Both the position numbers and the translations under genes were made by a program. From positions 496,001 to 560,000 of the forward strand of contig JABTUE010000003.1 in assembly GCA_015075515.1 (NCBI GenBank): DNA of 64,000 nt. The letters run 5' to 3'. The notes under the pieces were generated by a model. It ran no database searches and was not told the DNA's origin. It worked only from the letters and a program-made list of their open reading frames with translations. The DNA comes from Planctomycetota bacterium. GTDB lineage: Bacteria; Planctomycetota; UBA8742; UBA2392. This document shows, in pieces, positions 51,478-62,313 of the stretch; the stretch's first letter is position 1; each line of letters begins with the position of its first letter.

Positions 51478-54192
51478 ATGGCAAAGAAGGACCAGCCCGC
51501 CGCGCCCGCGCCCAACGAGGGCAAGATCGAGCCGCTGAACATCGCCGACGAAATGCGCGAGTCGTACCTGACCTACGCCATGTCGGTGATTGTGTCGCGC
51601 GCGTTGCCCGATGTACGCGACGGCCTCAAGCCCAGCCAGCGCCGCGTGCTGGTGGCCATGAACGACCTGAACCTCGGCCCCACGGCCAAGCACCGCAAGT
51701 GCGCCAAGATCTGCGGCGACACCAGCGGCAACTATCACCCCCACGGCGAAAGTGTTGTCTACCCCACGCTGGTGCGCATGGGCCAGGACTTCAACACCCG
51801 CTACATGCTGGTGGACCCCCAGGGCAACTTCGGCACGATTGACGGCGACCCCCCGGCGGCCATGCGCTACACCGAGGCGCGCATGACCCGGGCCGCCACG
51901 GACATGCTGGAGGACCTCGACAAGGACACCGTTGACTTCGTTGACAACTTCGAGGGCACGCGCCAGGAACCCACGGTTCTGCCCGGCAAGTTTCCCAACC
52001 TTCTGTGCAACGGCACCGGCGGCATCGCCGTGGGCATGGCCACATCCATGCCGCCGCACAACGTGAACGAAATCTGCGACGGCATCACCCACGTGATTGA
52101 CCACCCGGACTGCTCCGTGGACGACCTGATCAAGATCGTCAAGGGGCCTGACTTTCCCACCGGCGGCATCATCTGCGGCCGCGCGCCGATCATTGACGCC
52201 TACAAAACCGGTCGCGGCATCATCACCGTGCGCGGGCGCGTCGAAATCGAAACCGGCGAGCGCGACAAGACCAGCATCGTGATCACCGAGATCCCCTACC
52301 AGGTCAACAAGCTGGCCTTGATCGAGCGCATGGCCGAACTGGTCAAGACCGAGGCCATCACCGGTGTCAGCGAAATCAAGGACTACAGCAAGAAAGACAT
52401 CCGCCTGGTGGTCGAGGTCAAACGCGGCGACGACCCTAACATCGTGCTCAACCAGCTTTACAAGCACACACAGCTTCAGCAGAGCTTCAGCATCATCAAC
52501 ATCGCCATTGTCGAGGGCAAACCCCAGACACTCAACCTCAAACAGCTCTGCGAGGCCTACCGCGACCACCGCAAGGCCGTGATCATCCGCCGCACGCGCT
52601 GGCTGCTGAACAAGGCCCGCCAGCGCCAGCACGTGGTGATCGGCCTGCTGCTGGCATTGAGCAAGCTGGACGAAATCATCAAGCTGATCCGCGCCAGCAA
52701 GGACGTGCCCGAGGCGCGCGAAAAGCTGATGGCGCTGAAGTTCGCAAAAAAGGTCAAGACCGAAGGCGGCCTGGTCATTGAAGACAACGAGACCCTGACG
52801 CGCATCCAGGCCGACGCCATTCTGGCCATGACCCTTTCGCGCCTGACCGGTCTGGAGCGCGACAAACTCGAGGAAGAGTACAAGGCTCTGGCCGCCGAGA
52901 TCGCCGACCTGACGGACATTCTGGCCCGCGACCGGCGCGTGCTGGACCTGATCAAGGCCGACCTCAAGGAGATGAAGGAAAAGCACGGCGACGAGCGCCG
53001 CACGGAAATCCAGGCCGCCGGCGTCGAAGAATTCGACATCACGCAACTGATCCCCGACGAACAGATGGTGGTGACGCTGAGCGCCGAGGGCTACATCAAG
53101 CGCGTGCCGCTGGAGGCCTACCGCCGCCAGAACCGCGGCGGCACCGGCAGCGTCGGCAGCGGCGCCAAGGAAGGCGACTTTGTCGAGCACTTCTTTATCG
53201 CCAGCACCCACGACTATCTGCTGGTGTTCACCAGCCTGGGCAAACTGCTGTGGCTGAAGGTCTACGACATTCCCGAGTTCAGCAAACAGGCCAAGGGCCG
53301 CGCGCTGATCAACCTGTTGAACATCAGCAGCGTCGAAAAGGTCAGCGCCTGCATCAAGGTGCGAAAGTTTGACACCGGCCAGAACCTGCTGTTTGTAACC
53401 AGCGAGGGCACGGTCAAAAAAACCGCGCTTGAGGAATACAGCAACGTCACGCGCAAGGGTATCCGCGCCATCAACCTGCGCGAGGGCCACCGCCTGATTG
53501 ACGTGCTGCTGACCAACGGCGGCGACGAAATCGTGATTGTCACCCGCGACGGCTACAGCATCCGCTTTCACGAAACCGACGCCCGCACTATGGGTCGCGT
53601 GGCGGCGGGCGTGCGCGGCATTGACCTGCGCGAGGGCGACCAGGTCGTGGGCGCGGCCGTGGTCAACCGCAACGCCAGTTTTCTCAGCGTCTGCGCCAAG
53701 GGCTACGGCAAGCGCAGCAGTTTTGAGGAATACCGCATCCAGAGTCGCGGCGGCAAGGGCATCATCAACTACAAGATCACCGACAAGACCGGCCATGTGG
53801 TCGCCGCCAAGAGCATCTTTGAAGGCGACGAGGTCATGCTCATGACCCGCCAGGGAGTCGTGCTGCGCACCCGCATCACCGAAGAATCCATGCGCGAAAT
53901 CGGCCGCGCCACCCAGGGCGTGCGCATGATGAAGGTCGCCGACGACGACGAAGTCACCAGCGTCATCAAGATCATGAACGATGACGAGGCCTTTGAAAAA
54001 GCCGAAGCCGAAGAGGGCGAAAAGCACGTTGACGAAGTGCTCAAGCGGATCGAGGCCGGCCAGGGCATCATTGAACACCCTGCCGACAGCGCACGCCGCA
54101 GGGCAATTGACGCCGACAAGCCCGAACCGCCGGCCAAGCCCAGCGCCGACGACAAGAAGGACGACAAGAAAAAGGGCAAGGACAAGCCATAA
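51478..54192 (+). CDS. gyrA: DNA gyrase subunit A
   Basis: Protein of 904 aa. The catalytic Tyr131 is in [10 protein letters not shown]. The winged-helix core, tower and coiled-coil end are complete ([24 protein letters not shown]). The quinolone loop is [11 protein letters not shown]: Ser92 is kept, but the residue at the E. coli Asp87 position is Pro96. The C-terminal beta-pinwheel has a degenerate first box QNRGGTG (551-557), while the later blade carries QSRGGKG (755-761), which fits the gyrase box better. A charged Lys/Asp tail ([18 protein letters not shown]) ends it. It introduces negative supercoils with GyrB, which is not in the window. Confidence 0.95.
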   Translation: MAKKDQPAAPAPNEGKIEPLNIADEMRESYLTYAMSVIVSRALPDVRDGLKPSQRRVLVAMNDLNLGPTAKHRKCAKICGDTSGNYHPHGESVVYPTLVRMGQDFNTRYMLVDPQGNFGTIDGDPPAAMRYTEARMTRAATDMLEDLDKDTVDFVDNFEGTRQEPTVLPGKFPNLLCNGTGGIAVGMATSMPPHNVNEICDGITHVIDHPDCSVDDLIKIVKGPDFPTGGIICGRAPIIDAYKTGRGIITVRGRVEIETGERDKTSIVITEIPYQVNKLALIERMAELVKTEAITGVSEIKDYSKKDIRLVVEVKRGDDPNIVLNQLYKHTQLQQSFSIINIAIVEGKPQTLNLKQLCEAYRDHRKAVIIRRTRWLLNKARQRQHVVIGLLLALSKLDEIIKLIRASKDVPEAREKLMALKFAKKVKTEGGLVIEDNETLTRIQADAILAMTLSRLTGLERDKLEEEYKALAAEIADLTDILARDRRVLDLIKADLKEMKEKHGDERRTEIQAAGVEEFDITQLIPDEQMVVTLSAEGYIKRVPLEAYRRQNRGGTGSVGSGAKEGDFVEHFFIASTHDYLLVFTSLGKLLWLKVYDIPEFSKQAKGRALINLLNISSVEKVSACIKVRKFDTGQNLLFVTSEGTVKKTALEEYSNVTRKGIRAINLREGHRLIDVLLTNGGDEIVIVTRDGYSIRFHETDARTMGRVAAGVRGIDLREGDQVVGAAVVNRNASFLSVCAKGYGKRSSFEEYRIQSRGGKGIINYKITDKTGHVVAAKSIFEGDEVMLMTRQGVVLRTRITEESMREIGRATQGVRMMKVADDDEVTSVIKIMNDDEAFEKAEAEEGEKHVDEVLKRIEAGQGIIEHPADSARRRAIDADKPEPPAKPSADDKKDDKKKGKDKP

Positions 54193-54250
54193 CTGGCGGT
54201 TTGCAGGCGGCGACGGGGGCCGGTAAAAGCACGGGCCCGGAGACCTGATC

Positions 54251-56554
54251 ATGCCCGCGCGCAACACACCCCGGACCATCACGCCGCCGGTTCTGGTCGG
54301 CACCGACCGCCAGGACGAAAACCGCCCCAGCCTGGTTCTCAAGCCCGGCAGCCTGCTGCGCCACATGATGGCGCTGGGCTCCAGCGGCTCGGGCAAGACC
54401 GTGGTGTGCAAGGTCGTGGTGGAAGAACTGGTGCGCCACGGCCTGCCCGCCATCTGCGTGGACCCCCAGGGCGACCTGTGCAGCCTGGCCTTGAACGCCG
54501 ACCCGAAGCTTCTGGCCGAAAAAGGCATTGACCCCGCGATTGCCGCCGAGTTTGCCCAAAAGGCCGACGTCGTGGTCTTCACTCCCGCGGCACGCAAGGG
54601 CGTTGCCCTCAGCGCCGACCCTATCAGCGACGTCACGGGGCTGCCCAAAAGCGAACGCGTGTACGCCGTGACCGGCGTGGCCGGCATGATCGTCAGCCTG
54701 CTGGGCTATGACCTGGACAGCGACGACGGCTCGGGGCTGGTGGCGGTGTTCGACCGCGCCCTGACAAAGCTGGCCGATGCCGGCAAGTATCCGGCCAACC
54801 TGGAACAGTTCACCACCTGGATGCTGCGGGTGGACGGCGCGGAAAAACAGGACCTGGCGCGTTATCTGGACGCCAAAAAGATTGACCACGCCTGCCAGAA
54901 ACTGGCGCGGCTTGATGTCGGCGCGCGCCGGCTGCTGTTTCACGAAGGCCTGGCGCTGGACATTGACCTGTTGCTGGGGCGCGGTCCGCACAGCGCGGCA
55001 CAGCCCGGCAAGGCCCGCGTCAGCGTGATCTACCTGAACACGCTGAATTCTCAGGAAGACAAGGAGTTTTTTGTCGCGGCGCTGGTGGAACGCCTGTACG
55101 CCTGGATGCTGAAGAACCCCAGCGAAGACCCGCAGGCGCTGTTCTACATTGACGAAGTCGCGCCGTTCATTCCGCCGGTCCGCAAACCCGCCTGCAAGCC
55201 GGCCCTGAGCCTTCTGTTCAAACAGGCGCGCAAGTACGGCGTGTGCTGTCTGATGGCAACGCAGAACCCGGCCGATGTGGACTACAAGGCCATGGCCCAG
55301 TTCGGCACCTGGGCCATCGGCCGGCTCACGACACGCCAGGACATGGCCAAGGTGCAGCCCACGGTCAAATCGCTGGATCCGGTGCATGTGGACAAGATTA
55401 TGGAAGAGCTGCCGGCCCAGAAGCCCGGCCAGTTCATCCTGATCAGCCCCGACAACTTCAAGCACACGCATCGGCTGCAGACGCGCTGGCTGCTGACCGA
55501 GCACCGCACGCTCAACGACGAAGACATCGAGCAACTGGCGATCGAACGCTGGCATGATCGCTTTGCGGAACTGGAGTCCGCCCAGGACGTGTCAGGCGAA
55601 GAAGCGGAAGCAGCAGACGAAGACCCGCCACAGCCGCAGACCCGCGAAAAAGCCACGCCGGAACAACCCTCACGCCGGCCGGTTCAACCTGTTGCCGATG
55701 AAGCATCGGATGACGCCCCCGAAGATGAACCCGACGAAGAAACCGCCGAAGACGCGCCCAACGAAGAACTGATCGCCTTTGACAACCGCCTGGCGCGCAA
55801 ACCCAGTGTCAGCGCCGCGGAGTTTGCCCTGCTGGCGCGCGTGTCCGAGGGCCAGGCGCGCTCGATTCTGCGCAAGCTGTGCAACGCCGGTCTGGCGCGC
55901 CAGTACAAGGCCGGCCGCGTGCAGCGCTACTGGTCCATCAGCAACGGGCTGCGCCCCGACCTGGGGCTGGACGAACCCGTCAGCGTGTTCACCTCGCGCC
56001 TGACCATGCAGGATGCGGAACGCATCGGCCGCGAGCTGCGCGCCACAAAGACGCTTGGCGTGTTCGGCGACAACGAAGAGCTGGACCACATTGAGATGGA
56101 GTACCGGCTGGTGCTTCAGGTCGGCTTCAGCGAAAAGGTCACCCGCAGTTTCTGGAAGAAGATCTCGACCTTTGACTTCAAGGCGCTGGAGGAACTGGCC
56201 GACCACGTCTACCTGCACCCGACGAACCTGAAGTTCGTGGTCTACACCCCCGCCGGCGGCATCCGCCTGGAAGACAAGCCTGCCGATTACGCCAGCCGCG
56301 TCCAGGATTTTGACGGCGTCACCACGGTCGAGAAAACCGCGCCCGCGCCGCTGCGGTTCAATCCCGCCGAGCTGCACAACCGCAAGGGCGACGACATCGT
56401 GCGCCAGGTCTTCCGCCAGCGCTTCCATGCCGCGCCCAAATACGTGCGCCAGATGTTTCTGCCGGTGTTCCAGCTTCACATGTCCAGTCGCGGCCGCACC
56501 GGCACCCGCGTGGCGCTGATTGACGGTCTCAGCGGCAAGCCCCTGGTCTGGTAA
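54251..56554 (+). CDS. HerA-like ATPase (DUF87/DUF853 type) with winged-helix tail
   Basis: Protein of 767 aa. The N-terminal domain has Walker A GSSGSGKT (43-50), DPQGDL, and Walker B LFYIDEVAPF near 300. An Arg-finger-like segment and ATQNPADVDYKAMAQF are present, as in HerA/VirB4-like DNA-pumping ATPases. A strongly acidic linker (about 435-500) leads to a winged-helix region (SAAEFALLARVSEGQARSILRKLCNAGLA) and a C-terminal domain unique to this subfamily. NurA is absent. It probably forms a hexameric ring on DNA or a protein substrate. It is 58 bases after gyrA; the pair may share a transcript. Confidence 0.8.
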   Translation: MPARNTPRTITPPVLVGTDRQDENRPSLVLKPGSLLRHMMALGSSGSGKTVVCKVVVEELVRHGLPAICVDPQGDLCSLALNADPKLLAEKGIDPAIAAEFAQKADVVVFTPAARKGVALSADPISDVTGLPKSERVYAVTGVAGMIVSLLGYDLDSDDGSGLVAVFDRALTKLADAGKYPANLEQFTTWMLRVDGAEKQDLARYLDAKKIDHACQKLARLDVGARRLLFHEGLALDIDLLLGRGPHSAAQPGKARVSVIYLNTLNSQEDKEFFVAALVERLYAWMLKNPSEDPQALFYIDEVAPFIPPVRKPACKPALSLLFKQARKYGVCCLMATQNPADVDYKAMAQFGTWAIGRLTTRQDMAKVQPTVKSLDPVHVDKIMEELPAQKPGQFILISPDNFKHTHRLQTRWLLTEHRTLNDEDIEQLAIERWHDRFAELESAQDVSGEEAEAADEDPPQPQTREKATPEQPSRRPVQPVADEASDDAPEDEPDEETAEDAPNEELIAFDNRLARKPSVSAAEFALLARVSEGQARSILRKLCNAGLARQYKAGRVQRYWSISNGLRPDLGLDEPVSVFTSRLTMQDAERIGRELRATKTLGVFGDNEELDHIEMEYRLVLQVGFSEKVTRSFWKKISTFDFKALEELADHVYLHPTNLKFVVYTPAGGIRLEDKPADYASRVQDFDGVTTVEKTAPAPLRFNPAELHNRKGDDIVRQVFRQRFHAAPKYVRQMFLPVFQLHMSSRGRTGTRVALIDGLSGKPLVW

Positions 56555-56592
56555 TCCGCGGGCAATACCGGGCCGCGCCAACTACATGGAAT

Positions 56593-56643
56593 ACACACCG
56601 GAGCAACATGTGGTTCGCAAACCACTGGATGCCGGTGGTGTGT
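56593..56643. terminator. Nested inverted repeat between convergent genes
   Basis: An inner stem GTGGTT/AACCAC (56610-56615, 56620-56625) with CGCA loop sits inside outer arms ACACACCGG and CCGGTGGTGTGT (56593-56601, 56632-56643), one bulged. It stands between the HerA-like (+) and kinase (-) genes and could terminate both. Confidence 0.4.
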
Positions 56644-56682
56644 CCGGCATGCGACGGTCTGCCGCTGTGGCGCGGGTAGCGG

Positions 56683-59600
56683 CTACTCTTCTTCGCAGCG
56701 CGGAATCGTGCCGTTTTCCAGGTTGATGCCCAGAAAGCCGCGCCGGGCGGCGATCCTGACCTCGGTGTAGTCCCACTGGCACAGGCCGCGGGCGTCGCGC
56801 GCGACGCTGCCGTCGGGGTTGCGGCGCGGCGCGGGCTGGCCGTTGACAAGCACATAGCGGCGGATGGTGAATTCCAGGTCGCCGCCCTCGGGCACGCGCG
56901 TCATGGCGGCCTGCATTTCCTGGGTGGTGCGCACGCGCGTGCCGTTGACGTGTGTGATGACGTCAAACGGCTTCAGGCCAAAACGCGAGGCCGGCGAGTA
57001 TTCAATGACGTTGGTGATTACGGCCACGCGGCGGTCCTCGGATTCGGCCTGTTGCGGGCCGTGGCGCACACCCGCGGCATCCATGCGCTGCAGAAGTTCG
57101 ACGAATTCGCGGTTGCCGGCCAGCGGCGCAAACCGCGTGTCGCGCCGGATTGCCCCGGCGTCAGACCAGCCCTCGTCAAAGGCCGTGTGCAGGTCGGCCA
57201 GCACGGCGTCCAGCAGCTCGCTGCCCCGGCGCAGCACCTGTTCGTCGCTGAGTCCGGCATACTCGGCCTGGCGTGTCGCCAGAGCAGTCTCGTCCGCGCC
57301 CAGCAGCTTCAGCGATCTGGTGAGGATCGCCTGGCGCAGGTTCAGGCGCGCCCCGGCCCGCAGGAACACTTCAGCCCCGCTCAGGCCGCGGCGGGCCTCA
57401 AGGTCGTCCAGTTCGTCCACGTATTCTTCCCACAGGCTGTGGCCGGCCAGCGTGGTGAAAAACAGATTTTCCACCTGCTCATAACGATACTGTTGCTTGA
57501 CCCCCAGTTCGCCGCGCGCGGCCGCGGCGCGCAGCACGCGCAGTTCCGCGCGCGCCTGGCGCAGGTCGGCGTTGCGGTGCCCGGCGTGGCGCACCTGGCG
57601 CCCCAGATGCGCCCTTGCCTTGAGAATGCGCTCGTCAGTGCTGGCCGCAGCGCGCGCCAGCAGCGGCTGGCCCTCAATCTCAAGCAATCCGGCCTTGACG
57701 AACTCGTTGCCCATCTGAAGCGTTCCCGCGCCAAAGGGCGAAAGCGCCAGCGCGCGCATGTAGGCTTCGCGGGCATCTTCAAACCGTTCCAGTCGCAGCA
57801 GCGTCTGCCCCTGCAGCGCTGCCGAACGAAAGTCGCGCGGGTTGATGCGCGAGGCCGCCCCGAAATCATCGGCCGCGCGCGTCAGCATGTTGTCGCGGGC
57901 GATGGCGGCGTTGCCGTCGCGGGGCGCCTGGCCCAAACGGGCGTCTTCGGCGTCCTGAAGCTGCAGATATGTGATCCCGCGATAGTAATAGGCCAGCCAT
58001 TCGTCGGGATTGATTTCCACGGCGCGCGTGGCGGCGCGGATTCCGTCCAGAAACTGGCTCATGCCGAAATAACTCTGCGACATCCAGTTGTAGCCTTTGG
58101 CGTCGTTGGGGTTGAGTTCAGTCGAGCGCGTCAGGTCCTGGATAGACCCGGGAAAGTTGAACTCGCGGCGCACCACGCCACGATGGTGCCAGCCAAGCCA
58201 GTTGTCCGGTTCAAGCTCGATCGCGGCGGTAAACTGTTTTTCAGCTTCGGGCCAGCGCCCGCGCCGGAACAGCAGCTCGCCGTATTCAATGAAACTTTCA
58301 ATGCGGCGCGGATCCAGACGCAGCGCGTTTTCGTAGTCCCCAAACGCCTGATCAAACGCATAGCGCCGGCCATAGGCTGCGCCGCGCCGCAGATAGCCGC
58401 GCGCGTCGGTGGGCCGCAGATTGATCGCCGCGGTGTAGTCTTCTATCGCCTTGTCGCCGTCGGCAAGAAAATCGCGGGCATCGCCGCGCGCCAGCCAGGC
58501 GTCAAAGTTGCGCGGCTCGCGCGTCAGCACGGCGTCAAAATCAGCCATGGCGCCGGCCTGGTCGCCCTTGCGGTGGCGGGCCATCGCCCGCGCCAGAAGC
58601 GGCGCAATGCTTGCGGCGTCCAGCACGGCCGCGCGCCCGGCGGCCTCGATCGCGCCGTCGGTATCGCCGCGGGCCAGCAGCAGAATGCTGCGATCCACCC
58701 AGTCTTCGACACCCTGGGGGTGGCGCAGCCGTTCGCTCAGCGGCAGGCGACCGGCACCGGACTCCACCTGTTTCCAGAAATCCAGCCCGCGGCGGCGCGC
58801 CTGGGCCAGCAGCGGGTCAATCGCCTCGGCGCTTTTTGTGGCGCACAGGGCACCGGCAGCCTCGCGCACGATTACGGGGTGACCGGCGGCATCCAGAAGC
58901 TGCGCCAGCAGCGGCACAGTTTCCTTGGGTTGTTCCATCGCGCCCAGCACGCGACACACCAGGCGCGCAACATCCAGATCCGCGGCCTGCCAAACGAACA
59001 GCGGGTTCAGGCAGCGCAGCCGCAACTCTCGCGCGGGTTCGGCCAGACGCGCCACGGTTTCGCGCTCGCGGTAACTCGACAACAGGCGCACATAATCGTC
59101 CAGGCGCGGCGCGCCGGCAGGGCGGCCCTCGCGGCGCAGGTCGGCGCGCACGTCGTACAGTGCCTCGTCAATCCGCCGCCCGTGCAGGGCCAGAAGTCCC
59201 GCCCGGGCCGATTCAACCGACGCCCGCGCCTGGCGTGCCGCCGCGTCTTCGACACCGGAAAGCATCAGTTCGGCCAGCGGAAAGTCTCCGTTGAATGTGG
59301 CCAGCCGCGCCGCCGCCAGCCGCACGGTCTGCAGTTCGAGACGCCCGGCCACCAGGTCAATGTGGCGCAGTTCTTCGGGCAAGGCCGCCCCGGCCGGGCC
59401 GCTGAGCAGGTCCATCAGGTTCTGCTGCGAAGAAACATACCCCATGATGGACGACAGCAGCACGCCGTTGCCGGTGCGCTCTTCCAGTCCCAGTTCCAGA
59501 AACGGCTGTCCGCTTTCGGCTGCCTGCGCCTCGTACTGGCCATTGCGCGCCGCCAGATCGGCCAGAATCTGGTCCACGCGCATGCCCTCAATCGTCGCGC

Positions 59601-61347
59601 GCAGCCGCCGCACGTCGCCAAGCCGTCCCTTGAGTTCTTCCTCGGCGCGTCGGATGGCCTCTTTTTCCAGGCGCTCGCGCTCGGTCTTTTCGCGCTCGGC
59701 GCGGTCCAGGTTGGCCTGGGCCAGCAGGCGCTGGGTTTCCGCCGCCTGGTGCGCCGCGCGCGCGTCGTCGCGCTCGCGCGTCACCTGCTGCCAGGCCACA
59801 ATCGCGCCGGCGGCCAGAATCAGGGCCGCCAGCACGCCGATGCTCACGGCCGTGCGGTGCTGGCGCACAAAGCGCGCGATCATCTCGCGCGCGCTGTAAC
59901 TGTACACGCCCAGGGTGCGGCCGTCGCGGAACGCCTTGATCTCGGTGGCCAGTTCGCGCACCGTGCGCATGCGGTCGGCCTTTTCGCGGGCCATGGCCTT
60001 TTCCACCAGCGCCCCCAGTTCGGGCGGCACGTCGGGTTCGCGCGCGGTAAGGCGCAGCGGCGGACCGGCCAGCACCTGCTGCACGATCAGGCCGGCCATC
60101 GGACCCTCATAGGGCGGGCTTCCGCACAGCAACTGGTACAGCACGGCGCCCAGGGCGTACACGTCGCTTTGTTCGTCCACCTGTTCCAGTTCGCCGCGCG
60201 CCTGTTCGGGCGGCATGTAGGCCGGGGTGCCCACGATGCTGCCGTCCTGGGTCAGGTTCTGGCTGTCGCTTTCGACCAGCGAACGCGACAGCGCCATGGA
60301 ACCTTTCTGGAGTTCGCGCAGGGCCTTGTCTTCCTGGCCTTTGACGCGCGCCAGGCCCCAGTCCAGCACCAGCGTTTCGCCGTACTCGCCCAGCATGATG
60401 TTTTCCGGCTTCAGATCACGGTGGATCACGCCCTTGCTGTGGGCGTAGCTGATCGCGTCGCAGATATCCAGAAACCGGTCCAGCAGCGTAATGCGGGCCG
60501 CCAGCCTCTGCTTGCGGTCCAGGGATTCGTCCTTGCGGATCTCGCGCAGCTTTTCGGCCAGCGTCATGCCGCGCACAAAGCGCATCGTGTAGTAAACACT
60601 GTTGTCGGAATGCTTGCCGATTTCGTACACCGGCACGATGTTCGGGTGCTCAAGCTGGCCGGTGATCTTGGCCTCGCGCAGAAAGCGCTCAATCACGCCG
60701 CCCGAGCCCGAGCCACCGGCGGGAATGCTGTGGCTTGAGCCGACACCGGGCAACAGCTCTTTCATGGCAATATCGCGGCCGATCGCCTTGTCGCGCACCA
60801 GCAGCACGCGCCCCATGCCGCCGCGGGCGTGCTCCTTGCGCACGTCGTAGCGCTCGGCGCTTACGCCAAAGTTCGGCAGAAAACGGTCTGTGGTCAGGCG
60901 CAGCGCGCGGGTGTCTTCCTTGGGCGGCTGGGTCGGGTTTTCACTGCCGGGGCGCGGCTCGCTGCCGGCCTTCATGTCGCTTTGGGTCAGGCGCGCGCCA
61001 CTGCCGGCCACGGCCGTCAACGCGTCGCGCAGCACCGTCATGCCCTGGGTGCCGCCCTGGGCCCCGAAGCTGAACAGCGTGTCCTGGGCGCGTTCTTCGA
61101 TTCCGATTTCGGCCAGAGCCCGGCGCGACTTTTCTTCGTCTTCCACAACCGCCAGCAGGTCGTACTGGCCGGCTTCGCCGTTGCCACCGGAAAGAGTAAT
61201 CACCGGAACACCGCCATCCAGGCCACGCAGCGATTCCTGGACCTTGCCTGGGTCTTCCAGAAACCGGGCGGCCTGGTCGGGCGAGATACGCCCGCTGTGC
61301 ACGGCCAGCAGCGCCGCGACAATGGATTTGCGCCTTTCGGCTTCCAT
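56683..61347 (-). CDS. Giant Hanks-type Ser/Thr kinase with TPR repeats and PDZ-like C-terminus
   Basis: Protein of 1554 aa from ATG 61347 (a TTG at 61383 is possible). The kinase domain, about 170-470, has the Gly loop ARGGMGRV, Lys196, HRD at 309-311, DWG at 329-331 in place of DFG, and PPEQARG. One TM helix (about 508-530) and a charged coiled coil of 80 residues follow. The extracytoplasmic part has TPR repeats (DAWLARGDARDFLADGDKAIEDYTAAI) and a PDZ-like end (ASRFGLKPFDVITHVNG). DWG kinases of this kind are common in planctomycetes. It may sense or organise envelope proteins; no paired phosphatase is seen. Confidence 0.92.
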   Translation of the reverse strand: MEAERRKSIVAALLAVHSGRISPDQAARFLEDPGKVQESLRGLDGGVPVITLSGGNGEAGQYDLLAVVEDEEKSRRALAEIGIEERAQDTLFSFGAQGGTQGMTVLRDALTAVAGSGARLTQSDMKAGSEPRPGSENPTQPPKEDTRALRLTTDRFLPNFGVSAERYDVRKEHARGGMGRVLLVRDKAIGRDIAMKELLPGVGSSHSIPAGGSGSGGVIERFLREAKITGQLEHPNIVPVYEIGKHSDNSVYYTMRFVRGMTLAEKLREIRKDESLDRKQRLAARITLLDRFLDICDAISYAHSKGVIHRDLKPENIMLGEYGETLVLDWGLARVKGQEDKALRELQKGSMALSRSLVESDSQNLTQDGSIVGTPAYMPPEQARGELEQVDEQSDVYALGAVLYQLLCGSPPYEGPMAGLIVQQVLAGPPLRLTAREPDVPPELGALVEKAMAREKADRMRTVRELATEIKAFRDGRTLGVYSYSAREMIARFVRQHRTAVSIGVLAALILAAGAIVAWQQVTRERDDARAAHQAAETQRLLAQANLDRAEREKTERERLEKEAIRRAEEELKGRLGDVRRLRATIEGMRVDQILADLAARNGQYEAQAAESGQPFLELGLEERTGNGVLLSSIMGYVSSQQNLMDLLSGPAGAALPEELRHIDLVAGRLELQTVRLAAARLATFNGDFPLAELMLSGVEDAAARQARASVESARAGLLALHGRRIDEALYDVRADLRREGRPAGAPRLDDYVRLLSSYRERETVARLAEPARELRLRCLNPLFVWQAADLDVARLVCRVLGAMEQPKETVPLLAQLLDAAGHPVIVREAAGALCATKSAEAIDPLLAQARRRGLDFWKQVESGAGRLPLSERLRHPQGVEDWVDRSILLLARGDTDGAIEAAGRAAVLDAASIAPLLARAMARHRKGDQAGAMADFDAVLTREPRNFDAWLARGDARDFLADGDKAIEDYTAAINLRPTDARGYLRRGAAYGRRYAFDQAFGDYENALRLDPRRIESFIEYGELLFRRGRWPEAEKQFTAAIELEPDNWLGWHHRGVVRREFNFPGSIQDLTRSTELNPNDAKGYNWMSQSYFGMSQFLDGIRAATRAVEINPDEWLAYYYRGITYLQLQDAEDARLGQAPRDGNAAIARDNMLTRAADDFGAASRINPRDFRSAALQGQTLLRLERFEDAREAYMRALALSPFGAGTLQMGNEFVKAGLLEIEGQPLLARAAASTDERILKARAHLGRQVRHAGHRNADLRQARAELRVLRAAAARGELGVKQQYRYEQVENLFFTTLAGHSLWEEYVDELDDLEARRGLSGAEVFLRAGARLNLRQAILTRSLKLLGADETALATRQAEYAGLSDEQVLRRGSELLDAVLADLHTAFDEGWSDAGAIRRDTRFAPLAGNREFVELLQRMDAAGVRHGPQQAESEDRRVAVITNVIEYSPASRFGLKPFDVITHVNGTRVRTTQEMQAAMTRVPEGGDLEFTIRRYVLVNGQPAPRRNPDGSVARDARGLCQWDYTEVRIAARRGFLGINLENGTIPRCEEE

Positions 61348-61441
61348 GAAATCGCCCAAATCCGCTACGCCCGAAGCGGACAAAGATTATCGCTTGATGC
61401 GTCACCCGCGCCAGCCTGTGCCGCCGTCACAGCACCGGTTA

Positions 61442-62155
61442 TCAGACCAGCTCAAAATCCACCACCAGCGGCAGGTGGTCCGAGGCGACGCGCGCCAGGC
61501 GCGAACCCACCACGTGGGCGCGCTCGACCCGTATGCGGGCACAACCAAAGGCCTTGTCGAGCGAACCCAGTGGCAGCCAGGCCGGAAAGGTGCGAAAACG
61601 CGATGGCGGCGTGGCGATCGGGCGCAGGCCGAAGTGGTCGGCCAGCATCGGGGCCAGCCGGTTGCGCCAGTCGTTGAAGTCGCCGGCCAGCAGCGTGGCG
61701 GTGCCGGCGCAATCACGGAAGCCGGCGTGCTGCAGGGTATGGCGAACCTGCCAGTGGCGCTCGGCGTCAGCCAGACCCAGATGCCAGTGCACAAGGCGCA
61801 GATCGCCGCCGGGGGTGGCGATGGTGCAGACCTGGGCGCCACGGTTTTTTTTGCGGCCCAGTCGAACACTGAACTGGTGGTGTCTGGTGACAGGCCAGCG
61901 CGACAGGATCAGGTTGCCGTACCCGCCGACCTTCAGGCGATGGTTCAACTGGAACAGGCGGTGAGCAAAACCGAAATGTTCCGCCAGCAGCGCCGGCTGG
62001 TCATCGTGGCGCGACCGCGCGGCACCCTGGTCTACTTCCTGCAGACAGATGATGTCGGGCTGTTCGTGTTCAATCACGCGCACCACGCGCTCCAGCCGGT
62101 ACAGGCGATCGCGCCCGCCAATGCCTTTGTGGATGTTGTAGCTGATCAGCCGCAT
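61442..62155 (-). CDS. Endonuclease/exonuclease/phosphatase (EEP) family hydrolase
   Basis: Protein of 237 aa from ATG 62155. EEP motifs are complete: SYNIHKGIGG, ICLQEVDQG (metal Glu), HWHLGLAD, LLAGDFNDW and the final SDHLPLVVDF with catalytic His. The family covers DNA repair nucleases, sphingomyelinases and membrane-lipid phosphatases. Its neighbour is the divergent cardiolipin synthase gene, 158 bases away; many cardiolipin synthases adjoin an EEP gene (as ybhP beside clsB in E. coli), which hints at lipid function. Substrate not determined. Cytoplasmic by lack of signal. Confidence 0.88.
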   Translation of the reverse strand: MRLISYNIHKGIGGRDRLYRLERVVRVIEHEQPDIICLQEVDQGAARSRHDDQPALLAEHFGFAHRLFQLNHRLKVGGYGNLILSRWPVTRHHQFSVRLGRKKNRGAQVCTIATPGGDLRLVHWHLGLADAERHWQVRHTLQHAGFRDCAGTATLLAGDFNDWRNRLAPMLADHFGLRPIATPPSRFRTFPAWLPLGSLDKAFGCARIRVERAHVVGSRLARVASDHLPLVVDFELV

Positions 62156-62313
62156 CGGCCGCACAGTGTGCAAACTGGAACAGGCGCGAGTAGGGAGTGG
62201 GGCCCGGGGTTAATCCGCCCTGACCCCTGCCGCGTGCTTGCGCCTGCGGCTCTTGACTCGCCTGAAACCGATTCCGGATTCCCGAAACCATCCCCCAGCG
62301 TCACAATCCGGTC

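Noticed and set aside
51397..54687. Minus-strand frame of 1096 codons opposite gyrA
   Set aside because: Antisense artefact of GC-rich codon third positions; gyrA has full family motifs.
56950..60738. Long plus-strand open frame (1262 codons) opposite the giant kinase
   Set aside because: It is a GC-rich shadow: low-complexity Gln/Arg/Ala sequence without any domain, exactly antisense to a well-supported kinase/TPR gene.
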